Positions 1-8,177 of a stretch of DNA of 64,000 bases are shown here, one piece after another. This DNA is from Clostridium sp. 'deep sea' (lineage in GTDB: Bacteria; Bacillota; UBA994; PWPR01), in NCBI RefSeq assembly GCF_014931565.1, contig NZ_CP063353.1:868001-932000 (forward strand). The letters are read 5' to 3'. A program made the position numbers and the translations under genes. Position 1 is the stretch's first letter; each line of letters opens with the position of its first letter. The notes beneath the pieces are model-generated. The model was given only the letters and a program-made list of their open reading frames with translations, had not been told where the DNA came from and searched no databases.

Positions 1-92
1 GAGTCTCCACCATGTGCTTCATATCTGTTAGTTAAGCCTTTTTTAATCATATCATTATATCTTTTTTGATTTTCGTATTTATGCCATTTCAT
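1..92 (-). CDS. hypothetical protein, 5' end only (runs off window)
   Basis: An ATG at 90-92 (minus strand) is preceded by GAGGAAAAG, a good ribosome site, and opens a frame that stays open to the window edge (30 codons, starting MKWHKYENQKRYNDMIKK). The visible part is rich in Lys, Tyr and Asn, with no signal peptide or membrane segment. It lies downstream of the Mrr-type nuclease gene on the same strand, separated by about 235 bases with no clear terminator. Too little is visible to assign a function; a partner of the nuclease is only a guess. Confidence 0.45.
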   Translation of the reverse strand, partial: MKWHKYENQKRYNDMIKKGLTNRYEAHGGD

Positions 93-328
93 AGTCTTTT
101 CCTCACTTTTCTATCTTTTAGAAGTCGGTTAAACTCTACCGTAATTTCTCACAGTACTTTATGGCGTTGTCTCTGTTTAAATTAAACCATTTATTACTTT
201 TTCTATATAGTATTACATAATTTATATACAAGTGAAATTCATTATTTTAAATAGGTGTTGCACACAGAATTATTTGTGTTAAATACATGTTTGCTTATTG
301 CTTTCATAAGGATATTTGAATTATCTGT
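93..328. other. AT-rich intergenic region
   Basis: No open frame with a ribosome site and no convincing intrinsic terminator were seen. It separates the nuclease gene from the edge-truncated gene downstream. Confidence 0.4.
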
Positions 329-1969
329 TTACTTAGCATTAAGTAATTTAGCTTGCTTAAGGTCTATGTGATAACTATATCCATGTTTATGTAACAAGTC
401 TAATAGTTTATTTCCATCAATCAAAGTAATATTGTGTTTAGAGGCATATTCCCTTGAACTTTCTCCAAATTTAGAAGTAGTTATCAATATACCTCTTATT
501 GCATTATGATCGTCCATTGATCCTTTAAGAGCACGTACTGGTTCAGGTGTTACTATATTTGTGTACCTTTTAGCTTGAAGTAGTATTGTTCCACCTGAGT
601 ATGGATTACTATTAAATGCTACAACATCAACTCCTCCATCATTTGAGCACTGTGTATTATTAATTTCAATATTTTGCTCTTTAAATTCAAGCTCAAAAAC
701 ATCTCTTATTAGTACTTCAAAATCTCTCCAGTCCATTGCTGCAAGATTTGTATCTGCAGATAAATGAGCGAGAATAGGATCTGAATCAATTAATTTAAAT
801 TGGGATTTATTAGTAAATCGTAATGGTTCAACTCTAGTTATGTTATTAATATCAGGTATTCCTTTTCCTGAAAAGTGTTTAAAAGTCTCTCTAGGATTAA
901 TATACTCAAAGTTTATTTCCTTAAATTCGCTTATCCTAATTTTTGAAGTCATAATGCAAACATTAAATTTTGTTCCTTTTCTTTTATCAACTCCATTATA
1001 ATAACCATTTAGGACCAAATCTTTAATATAAAACTGTGTATCTATGCGTAAAATTTCAAGAGCAATTGCAATATACAAGCTGTAGTATATGTCTTTAATC
1101 ATTGAGTATAATTCTTTATCTTTAAAACATACCTTACGTATTTCTTTCTTAGTTTTAATATACTTATATTCCCTTTCTATAGGAAAGGTATTTTCTTGAG
1201 GAAATTCAAAACTTACAATAGCTACCTTATCGTCAGTATCAATATCTATATCAAATTCGATTTTATTAAACAATTTATTTAAAGTAGATGAATTGTTAAG
1301 TGTTAACATAAAGTAATCTTTGATAGCCTCTTTTGAGTGTTGCTCTATATACTTTGAGTGTATTTTGTCATATTTCTTTGCTAGCAATTTTCGACTCTTT
1401 ATATATGACTCAAGTATCTCTATATAACTTCTATTAATTTCATTATTTGCTTCGGAAATTTCTTTATAATAATTTAATTTTTCATTATATCTTTGTGTAT
1501 CTTCTTCAAACAATTTATCTAATTTTTTTTGTCTTTCTTTTGAGACTCCTAATAATTTATGATGCCATTTTGCTTCAAATATATACTTTTGATTACTTTT
1601 TAATGGCTTTTGTAGGAGTTTAGGTAAAATAAAATAGTTTGGTTTTTTTGGAGTATGCCCTATTTCGCATATTATTTTTTTTACAGCAAATAGATTGTAA
1701 TAAAAGGGCTTTTCATTACTTATTAGTGTATGTACAATTTTTGCGTTTTCATAAAATGTTTTATTTTTATAATTTTTTACTTCAACAAACCACTCATTAT
1801 TTAGTTGTTCAACTGCTTTATTAAATTTTTGAATATATATTTTATAATCTCTGTGTCTAACTTCTAATGTTTTATCTAATTCAGTATGGTGGATTAAAGA
1901 TTTATAGGCTTTAATTGAGTTATTCTTATAAAATTCTTTTGAGTTTTCAACTCTAATAAAATTACTCAA
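329..1969 (-). CDS. restriction endonuclease-like protein with C-terminal Mrr catalytic domain
   Basis: A 546-residue protein. About the last 140 residues form an Mrr-type PD-(D/E)xK nuclease domain: WRDFEVLIRDVF, then GGVD (Asp near 448) and QAKRY (Gln near 465, Lys near 467), the usual catalytic D...QxK arrangement, followed by a conserved GILITTS strand. Residues 1-400 match no family I recognise; roughly 140-215 are Lys/Glu-rich and probably coiled coil. Mrr proteins cleave modified or foreign DNA and are typical of defence loci, so DNA restriction is the likely role (inference). The start is TTG at 1967-1969, supported by AAGGAGGT seven bases upstream. No methyltransferase or helicase is adjacent. 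The protein is well above the usual ~300 residues of stand-alone Mrr because of the N-terminal extension. Confidence 0.75.
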   Translation of the reverse strand: MSNFIRVENSKEFYKNNSIKAYKSLIHHTELDKTLEVRHRDYKIYIQKFNKAVEQLNNEWFVEVKNYKNKTFYENAKIVHTLISNEKPFYYNLFAVKKIICEIGHTPKKPNYFILPKLLQKPLKSNQKYIFEAKWHHKLLGVSKERQKKLDKLFEEDTQRYNEKLNYYKEISEANNEINRSYIEILESYIKSRKLLAKKYDKIHSKYIEQHSKEAIKDYFMLTLNNSSTLNKLFNKIEFDIDIDTDDKVAIVSFEFPQENTFPIEREYKYIKTKKEIRKVCFKDKELYSMIKDIYYSLYIAIALEILRIDTQFYIKDLVLNGYYNGVDKRKGTKFNVCIMTSKIRISEFKEINFEYINPRETFKHFSGKGIPDINNITRVEPLRFTNKSQFKLIDSDPILAHLSADTNLAAMDWRDFEVLIRDVFELEFKEQNIEINNTQCSNDGGVDVVAFNSNPYSGGTILLQAKRYTNIVTPEPVRALKGSMDDHNAIRGILITTSKFGESSREYASKHNITLIDGNKLLDLLHKHGYSYHIDLKQAKLLNAK

Positions 1970-2328
1970 AATAAGTACCTCCTTATAATTATTGAAAATT
2001 TTATATGGTTTTATTAATATCTATATCATACCATCTTTAAAATCTTCCATACTACCATATTACTCTTTTTTAACAAAAATTCACGAATATTCTACATTAC
2101 TTTTTGAGGTATATCCTCAATTGTAATACTAGTATCCTCAATCGTTTTTACTTTTTTCCTACTATCAAAAATAAAATAGAAATACAAGCTATAAAATAGT
2201 ATTAATTACAATTCTCTCTTGTTATTAAATATTTGAACAGTTATTAAATAAAAATCCTTATACTTGCTTATTCTTATTGTACATTATTGGTAATTAACTC
2301 TAAATACTATAGGGTATTGCTTTACAAA
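1970..2328. other. AT-rich intergenic region between tRNA-Pro and the nuclease gene
   Basis: Apart from the nuclease ribosome site at about 1975-1986, no gene, tRNA or terminator is recognisable. The right part leads into the hairpin array that starts at 2329. Confidence 0.5.
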
Positions 2329-2404
2329 ATGAAGTGCCTTCGGCATGAAGTGTTACTTTGTAACATGAAGTATACCTATGGTATATGAAGCGTGCTAAAG
2401 CACA
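2329..2404. repeat. tandem array of ATGAAG boxes separated by variable perfect hairpins
   Basis: Four ATGAAG boxes (2329, 2345, 2365, 2385) are each followed by a short perfect hairpin of different sequence: TGCC-TTC-GGCA, TGTTAC-TTT-GTAACA, TATACC-TAT-GGTATA and GTGCT-AA-AGCAC. The last three boxes have an exact 20-base period. The linker is constant while the stems differ at nearly every position and still pair, which is the mark of selection or templating for the fold. A related piece occurs at 3490-3522 and a decayed one at 13362-13390. It directly follows the tRNA-Pro terminator in the minus direction. Confidence 0.75.
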
Positions 2405-2411
2405 TTAAAAA

Positions 2412-2440
2412 AACAAGTAATCAAAATTTGATTACTTGTT
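2412..2440. terminator. bidirectional intrinsic terminator behind tRNA-Pro
   Basis: Perfect inverted repeat: arms 2412-2425 (AACAAGTAATCAAA) and 2427-2440, with T runs on both sides. On the minus strand it lies five bases after the CCA end of tRNA-Pro and would end that transcript. Confidence 0.85.
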
Positions 2441-2444
2441 TTTT

Positions 2445-2521
2445 TGGTCGGGATGACAGGATTTGAACCTACGACCTTTTGACCCCCAGTCAAACGCGCT
2501 ACCAAGCTGCGCCACATCCCG
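2445..2521 (-). tRNA. tRNA-Pro (anticodon GGG)
   Basis: On the minus strand a full cloverleaf is readable: acceptor CGGGATG pairing with CATCCCG, D arm with GGTAGCGC, anticodon stem TTTGA/TCAAA around loop CTGGGGG giving anticodon GGG, T arm with GGTTCAAATCC, discriminator A, and an encoded CCA tail (2445-2447). It stands alone, with its own terminator just downstream. Confidence 0.93.
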
Positions 2522-2880
2522 TTATTAATTTTGTATAGGTATGATAACACAGAATGGTAGGTTTTTCAATATGAATTTATAGTTTTTGGAGGTTGTATAT
2601 TAATAACTTTGTTACATATGTTCCATAAGTATATATATAATAATAAACTTATTTGACATATTTTACACTAATTTATATAATATATTTTAATATAAAAATT
2701 AGCCTATATTTAAATAGAAAACAAATATTAAATCAAGAGTGTATATAAATATTGTATAATATTTAATCTACTATAATAATTGGAGAAGTATATTCTGATT
2801 TTTATTAATAATAACGCTATTATGGATAAAGCATTTTATAACTACTATAATGTAAACAATTAACAGAAGGGTCTTACTTA
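2522..2880. other. very AT-rich intergenic region
   Basis: This should contain the promoters for the divergent tRNA-Pro and the small membrane protein gene. Several TATAAT-like boxes are present, but none is paired with a convincing -35 box, so I do not call one. Confidence 0.4.
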
Positions 2881-3366
2881 ATGTTTAAAATAAAAAAAGG
2901 TACAAAATATATTATTTACAGCATAATTATTATTCTAAGTATATTAAGTATTTTATTATTTAATCGTAGCCGTTATTTGATAGATTATGCTAAATTGAAT
3001 ATTGACGTAAATGAAATTGAAATAGTAGATACAATATCAAATAATAGTTTTAATATTAATGAACCAATTATTGGTAGTTTATGTGTTTTTAGAAAATCTG
3101 AAATACTATGTGATATAAAATTACATAAAGAGTATGAACTCTTTTTTAAAATGAAGAAGGGAAACATACGAAAGCTATATATTAGTTCCTTTACTGAAGT
3201 ACCTTATTGTTCGCCATCTGATATTGATACACTCGCTATTATTAAAAAAAAGTACCAGCATAATGGAAAATATTATTTAGCTGAAGACAAAAGAGCATAC
3301 GTATTATTCGGAGATGAATTCTATGATAGAATTTTTAAGGTAATAGACTCTCAGTCCGAGAAGTAA
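2881..3366 (+). CDS. small membrane-anchored hypothetical protein
   Basis: A 161-residue protein. Residues 9-27 (IIYSIIIILSILSILLF) form one membrane segment, preceded by lysines, so the N-terminus should be inside and about 130 residues outside the cell or on the membrane surface. The outer part has two Cys (around residues 69 and 76) and no motif I recognise. The ATG follows a weak AGAAGGG site about nine bases upstream. It is one of the few plus-strand genes and is flanked by repeats and IS elements, so it may be an acquired gene. Function unknown. Confidence 0.6.
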   Translation: MFKIKKGTKYIIYSIIIILSILSILLFNRSRYLIDYAKLNIDVNEIEIVDTISNNSFNINEPIIGSLCVFRKSEILCDIKLHKEYELFFKMKKGNIRKLYISSFTEVPYCSPSDIDTLAIIKKKYQHNGKYYLAEDKRAYVLFGDEFYDRIFKVIDSQSEK

Positions 3367-3397
3367 AGTATGGCTCTAAAAGTCCATATGTTGATAG

Positions 3398-3450
3398 CTA
3401 AGGGTCAGTTTCAAAATTATCATTAAATTTGTAGTTTTAAAACTGACCCT
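3398..3450. repeat. inverted repeat downstream of the small membrane protein gene
   Basis: AAGGGTCAGTTT and AAACTGACCCTT form a 12-base-pair stem with a long AT-rich loop, starting about 30 bases after the stop of the plus-strand gene and followed by a T-rich stretch. It probably acts as its terminator, although the long loop is atypical. Confidence 0.5.
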
Positions 3451-3484
3451 TGTTGTAGTTTTTCCTATAATAGGTGTGTATGTG

Positions 3485-3557
3485 GGGGTATGAAGCTTGC
3501 CTTTGGCAAATGAAGTGTGCTTGGCTCATTCAGGAGGGAGAACCCCTTCTAATTTAC
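3485..3557. repeat. second copy of the ATGAAG-hairpin repeat with GGAGGGAGAACCCC box
   Basis: ATGAAG boxes at 3490 and 3510 (period 20) flank a TTGCC-TTT-GGCAA hairpin. They are followed by GAGGGAGAACCCCTTC, which recurs at about 13403-13420 in the same relative position. Same family as the array at 2329-2404. Confidence 0.6.
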
Positions 3558-3690
3558 TGTTGCTCTAAATAAGAGATTGGGAATGGCACAGAGGCACACA
3601 ATGTCATTAAGTTTGTAAAAAGGTTAGGTAAAGATGCGAAAAGAATAATGAATGATAGTGTCGATTAAATAATTAAAGGTATGCTAATGA

Positions 3691-3711
3691 GACAGATTTA
3701 AAATCTGTCTA
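3691..3711. repeat. palindromic hairpin at the 3' end of the IS4 transposase gene
   Basis: AGACAGAT and ATCTGTCT pair around an AT loop just downstream (minus strand) of the transposase stop, followed by an AT-rich tail. A sequence of the same shape with compensating changes (AGGCAGAT / ATCTGCCT) lies at 42563-42583. Likely a terminator. Confidence 0.45.
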
Positions 3712-3735
3712 AAATATTTTGACCATTTACAATAA

Positions 3736-5041
3736 TTAAGCTATCCTATAAATGAAACTTATAAAAGATTTTTTCTTAACATTACGAGAAAACTTGCGGT
3801 CTAAACGTATTGGTTGAACATATCTTTTTATAAGTGTTTCAACATCAGGTGGATTCTCATCTTTCCAAGAGAAAAAGCGCTTGCAAATGTATATAGCTTG
3901 AGTAAAATTGATTTGATAATAGTGTTTATTGCTAAGCTTCTGTTTTATTATTGTGTGGAGAGTAATGATAGCACAGAAATTATACATAGTAAGTCTAGCA
4001 AAAATTTCTTGGAAGATGGAATCCATCTTTTTAGCATGGAAAGCAGTTAATCCAATAGAATATTTTAGTTCACGAAAAGAAGTTTCAATACCCCAACGCA
4101 TATGATAAAGCATTTTAATCTTAGACTTGGGAAACTCATCGGTCGGAAGATTGGTAATGAAACTATGATACACATCTTTTTCAATTTGCACTCGAACAAC
4201 CCTAAAGGAAAAAGGATAGAAGTGACATTTATCTTCATCAAAGTAGCTAAAGCTAGAGGTGTGATGTATATATTTATATAGCTTTGAATTGGCTCTAACT
4301 TTTGATAATTTTCTAGTTAGTATTAAATTAAACTCAACGTCAAATTCATCAGAAGATGGTAATTTTAAGCCCTTGAGTATGCCATTACTTGTAGGACCTT
4401 TGACTCTGGCAAGGTATTTCCACCCTTTTCTATCCATATGGGCGATATTATTATAACTTTCTAAGCCACGATCAACGATGCATAAGACCCTTTTTATTTG
4501 TGAGCGGTCAATCATGCTAATTAAAGCCTTATGCTCATCATATATACCAATAGGTTGTATAATTGCATCTAAATACATCTTATTTTTAAGATCATACATA
4601 GTATTAAGATGCAACAAATTATAGCCTCTAGAAGTTACTTTTGTCTGACAATATGTTAAAGGGTTTTTGGGTTATGATGAATATGCAAATCTGAGCCATC
4701 GAAGGCCAATAAACGATATCCATCATAGGTTTTTAAGTTATTGAAAGATTGTGTAAATACATTAAAAATATGTTCCAAAGCTTTTGGTAATACCTTATTA
4801 CGTTGTTGAACAAAGGCAGAAGAAGTGGGAGTATTAGTGTTAAAGGAATAGTAGTTTAATAACTCTGAATTTAAATTACTTCCCCCATAGATATTAGCAG
4901 GTTTAATACTGTTTCAAAAGAAATCTTTCTTTTACGAGTAAAATCCGATTTAGGATTTCTGACATACTGGTCTTTATTTAGTGACATTCCATTAATAATT
5001 GATGTTAGTTTGCTCTTAATAAAACAAGGGTAGTTAGACAT
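3736..5041 (-). pseudogene. IS4-family transposase, two frameshifts
   Basis: Three pieces in different frames make one IS4-type DDE transposase. The N-terminus (MSNYPCFIKSKLTSIINGMS) starts at 5041 with AAGGAGG upstream. The frame breaks in the G run near 4893: read with one more base it continues GGSNLNSELLNYYSFN... through FDGSDLHIHHNPKTL. It breaks again near 4665, and the rest (3736-4617) holds the core IVDRG strand and the YxxRW-IE-FRE-K signature (YHMRWGIETSFRELK) of the IS4 family. The two breaks make a functional product unlikely. The transposase lies inside the element bounded by 3599-5193. Confidence 0.85.
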
Positions 5042-5203
5042 AGGGCGCCTCCTTAAAAATATTTCATCTAAAGGGCTGCGCCACATTTTTTGAACTATTT
5101 GTCAAGGATTCTTGCAAAAAAAAAGAAGTTTTTATTAAAACCTCTCTCATAATCTATTAGTATTTTAATTTATTTCTTAACTTAATGACATTGCAGAGGC
5201 ACA

Positions 5204-5606
5204 TTCCCTACAGCAAAGCATAATAGAGGTAATTAAAATAACCAACTGACCGTGCCATTATGACGTGGCTTTCAGAATTATGTCAGCTCAAGGAATAGAA
5301 AAAATTCTAATAGCAGTAAATGATTATGGAAGTCTCCGTAAAAAAAACGTTAATAACCATCTGAACGTTAGGCATTACGTGGCTTTCAGAATTGCTTTAT
5401 ATCAAGGCATGAAAAAAACTGTGATAAAGGTAATCCAAGTTGTATGCCTTTGAACAGTTTTATTTTGTAAACGTAGAGATAAAGCTATTATGGAAGCATC
5501 CGTAGAAAAAAACTACCTTAACCAACTGAACGTTAGGCATTACGTGGCTTTCAGAATTGAGTTTAGATAAAGGCATAGTAAAAAACCTGCAAATCATAAT
5601 ACGAAC
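5204..5606. repeat. tandem array of ~115-165 base repeats with variable central hairpins
   Basis: Units are bounded by a conserved start (CTGAACGTTAGGCATTACG then TGGCTTTCAGAATT) and a conserved end (ATTATGGAAG, CCGT, an A run, TTAACC). The block TGGCTTTCAGAATT ends at 5279, 5393 and 5558. Unit 1 is about 5243-5357, unit 2 about 5358-5522, and unit 3 starts at 5523 and continues after the IS3 insertion at 8961-9040. The left neighbour (split by the IS4 element) looks like a further copy. Centres differ: unit 2 has AAAACTGT/ACAGTTTT and unit 3 has AAAAAACCTGCAAA/TTTGCAGGTTTTTT. No convincing protein is encoded. Confidence 0.7.
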
Positions 5607-5675
5607 TGAACTGACCCATTGAAAGTAGACAATAAATAAAATCAAATAGGTGCTTGTCTTCTAAACTCTAAAGGA

Positions 5676-7354
5676 GCTAAGCAGAGACTGTAAATATTTC
5701 TGTGTCTAAATAAGTTTGCTTAAAATCTGACAACAAAAACAAAGAAGAAACTAATTTAAATATAGAATTGCCAAAATCAAAGATTTTATGTATAAAAATA
5801 AATGATTTTGGCAATTTAATTTATGCTAGAATGTAATATTTTTTGAATTATTATATAAATACTTATCTATAGTTATTCTCATATGCATAACAATATCCTG
5901 TTCTGTGTACTCATAAATCTGGTCATCAACAATTGCATGAGAACCAAGGTCAAATAGTAACTTCACTTCAATATACTTAGGATAAAGATAAAATGACCTC
6001 TAAGTAACTTTTAAGATATTCTTTAGTAAGCGACATAAGCTCATCTTAAAGCAAAAGCAGCAAGCCTTTCGCCATAGAAAATCATCAGCTGATTAAGGAC
6101 ATTATCCCAATCCCTATATCTGGTAGTCCATTTTTCCATAATATTTTGACTAGCCAAATAAAGCATTTTTTCAAGTGATTTATTAGTTGGAAAGACTGAC
6201 TTAGTTTTAGTTACTTTTCTAAACTGTCTATGAACACCCTCAATAATATTGGTAGTATACATAATTCTTCTAATTGCTAAAGGAAACTTGAAAAATGGAG
6301 ATAGTATATCCCAATTTGACTCCCAACTAGTTATAGCGTATGGGTATTTCTTGCTCCACTTTTCACCTAGCTCAGTAAGAGTTTCAAAAGCAACTTCTTC
6401 ATTGACTGCTCTATATACTTGTTTGAAATCTCTAGCAAACTCTTTTCTATCCTTATAATTAACAAATTTAAAGGTGTATCTTAACTGATGTATAATACAT
6501 CTTTGTACTTCAGCGTTTGGATATGAGGCTTGTATGGCTTCTTTTAGACCTTTTAACCCGTCTATACTAAATATTAGCACATCTTTGACTCCTCGGTTCT
6601 TGAGTGAATTAAGTATTGTTAGCCAGAACTTTGAAGATTCATTTTCACCTATCCAGATACCTAATATGTCTTTTTTACCATCAATTGTTACTCCTAATAC
6701 TACATAAGCTGCTTTACTCTTAATTTGACCATCTTCTCTCACTTTATAGTGAATTGCATCCATAAATACAAATGGATAGATGTCGTCTAAAGGTCTATTT
6801 TGCCATTCATTTATTTTAGGAATAATTTTATCTGTTATTTTACTAACCATTTCTGCTGATAATTTTATACCATATATGTCTTTTAGTTGGTCATGTATAT
6901 CTCTTGTTGACATACCTCTAGCATATAGTGATATTACATTTTCTTCTATACCTGAAATATCTCGTTTATGCTTAGGTACTACCTTAGGTTCAAATTCTCC
7001 ATCTCGATCCCTAGGTACTTCAATTGCTAGTTCCCCATATTTTGTTTTTACTTTTTTTGAGGTATAGCCATTACGTTTGTTCTTTGTTTGTTTATCCTTA
7101 CGCTCTCTTTTTTCATATCCTAAGCTTGTCTCTAACTCTACTTCAAGCATTTCCTGTAGGGTATCTTTGAATAGGTCTCTTAAATAGTTATGCACATCTT
7201 CTGATGTTTGTAGTTTACCTTCACTAATTATCTCTCTTAGCAATTGCTGACGTGCTGTTTTCATTAAAAAAACTCCTTTTCTGGCTTCTCTTTGCTAAGT
7301 ATTGCCAGATTAGAGTTTCTTTAGACACAAAATTTTTTACATACCCGCTAAGCA
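5676..7354. mobile_element. IS256-family insertion sequence nested in the IS3 orfB
   Basis: The element is 5684-7346 (1,663 bases), flanked by an exact 8-base target duplication GCTAAGCA at 5676-5683 and 7347-7354. Terminal inverted repeats match over TGTAAA and TGTGTCTAAA at both ends (5689 onward; 7341 backward). Transposase intact. Because it sits inside the IS3 copy, it is the younger insertion. Confidence 0.92.
6041..7264 (-). CDS. IS256-family (mutator-type) transposase
   Basis: A 407-residue, full-length transposase. It has the N-terminal region with EMLEVELETSLGYEK, then the DDE core with Asp169 (FMDAIHYK), Asp235 (FSIDGLKG), the CIIHQLR motif and Glu342 (TTNIIEGVHRQFRK), as in the mutator superfamily. 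ATG at 7264 is preceded by AAAGGAG with about eight bases spacing. No internal stop and both element ends are present, so this copy could still move. It is likely the active member among the three insertion sequences here. Confidence 0.95.
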   Translation of the reverse strand: MKTARQQLLREIISEGKLQTSEDVHNYLRDLFKDTLQEMLEVELETSLGYEKRERKDKQTKNKRNGYTSKKVKTKYGELAIEVPRDRDGEFEPKVVPKHKRDISGIEENVISLYARGMSTRDIHDQLKDIYGIKLSAEMVSKITDKIIPKINEWQNRPLDDIYPFVFMDAIHYKVREDGQIKSKAAYVVLGVTIDGKKDILGIWIGENESSKFWLTILNSLKNRGVKDVLIFSIDGLKGLKEAIQASYPNAEVQRCIIHQLRYTFKFVNYKDRKEFARDFKQVYRAVNEEVAFETLTELGEKWSKKYPYAITSWESNWDILSPFFKFPLAIRRIMYTTNIIEGVHRQFRKVTKTKSVFPTNKSLEKMLYLASQNIMEKWTTRYRDWDNVLNQLMIFYGERLAAFALR

Positions 7355-8177
7355 CCTTAGCTTTTTTTGAAACCTTTTCTCATTGTAAAACTTAATATAG
7401 CTAATAATCTTAGATTTTAACTCTTCTAATGAATTAAACTTTTTACCATAGAACATCTCTGTTTTAAGTATGCCAAAGAAGCATTCCATTGGACCATTGT
7501 CAATACACTTACCAACACGTGACATACTTTGAATCATCTCAGAATCCTTAATTCTTTTCTTAAAAAGACTTGTAGTGTATTGAAAACCTCTATCGCTATG
7601 AAATATTGGTTTAGCATTAGGATATTTTTTTATCGCATTATCAAACATGCTAAACACTAGTTGGTTATTATTCCTAAAGGATAACTTATATTCAATAATG
7701 CTATTATCATATAGATCCATTATAGGACTCAAAAAGAGTTTACGACTGTCATTAGGAATACTAAACTCTGTTACATCAGTGAGCCATTTTTCATTTGGTT
7801 TTTCTGCTTTAAAATTCCTAGCTAACACATTATCCTTAGTGTAATTGGGTTCAACTATTTTGCGACTTACTTTCTTCAACCTAATTCTAGCTTTGATGCC
7901 TAGAAATTTCATTAAGCGATGAATATATCCCTTTGAATAAGACTTATGGTTAAGCCTATTTATAAACATGGTCATTCTTCTATAGCCCAGAATACCGTCA
8001 AAGGTTGAATGGTACTCTTTTATTAAAGTACATACTAATTCATCGTTCTTTTCTTTTATAGATTTTTCTCTATTCCTATGTTTGTAATATGCACTTCGTG
8101 AGATTCCTAAGACATTACAGATTATGCTTACTTTATAACCCTTTTCACTGTAATATTTTACTGTTTTGTAACTAGAT

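Larger units (their letters stand above)
3589..5203. mobile_element. IS4-family insertion sequence (degenerate), with target duplication
   Basis: The element proper is 3599-5193. Its ends are perfect 15-base inverted repeats, CAATGTCATTAAGTT at 3599-3613 and its complement at 5179-5193. It is flanked by a 10-base direct repeat CAGAGGCACA (3589-3598 and 5194-5203), the right size for an IS4-family target duplication. The transposase is frameshifted twice, so the copy is inactive by itself. If the element is removed, the target reads as a hairpin: GGGAATG (3579-3585) pairs with CATTCCC (5202-5208), so the insertion went into the hairpin loop. Confidence 0.85.

Noticed and set aside
5361-5545. 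GTTAGGC in the tandem repeats resembles the core site of integron attC recombination sites
   Set aside because: Only two of the units have it, no matching RYYYAAC partner box is placed correctly, units carry no gene cassettes, and there is no integron integrase in the window.
5204-5606. Tandem repeats considered as a CRISPR array
   Set aside because: Unit spacing is irregular (114 and 165 bases), repeats are not of CRISPR type and no cas genes are present.
5265-5645. Short open frames inside the tandem repeats (plus and minus)
   Set aside because: Composed of repeat units, no ribosome sites, interrupted between copies.
7337-7360. orfB stop at 7337 as the true end of the IS3 transposase
   Set aside because: The last codons lie inside the IS256 terminal repeat; the real end is found beyond the insertion at 5642.
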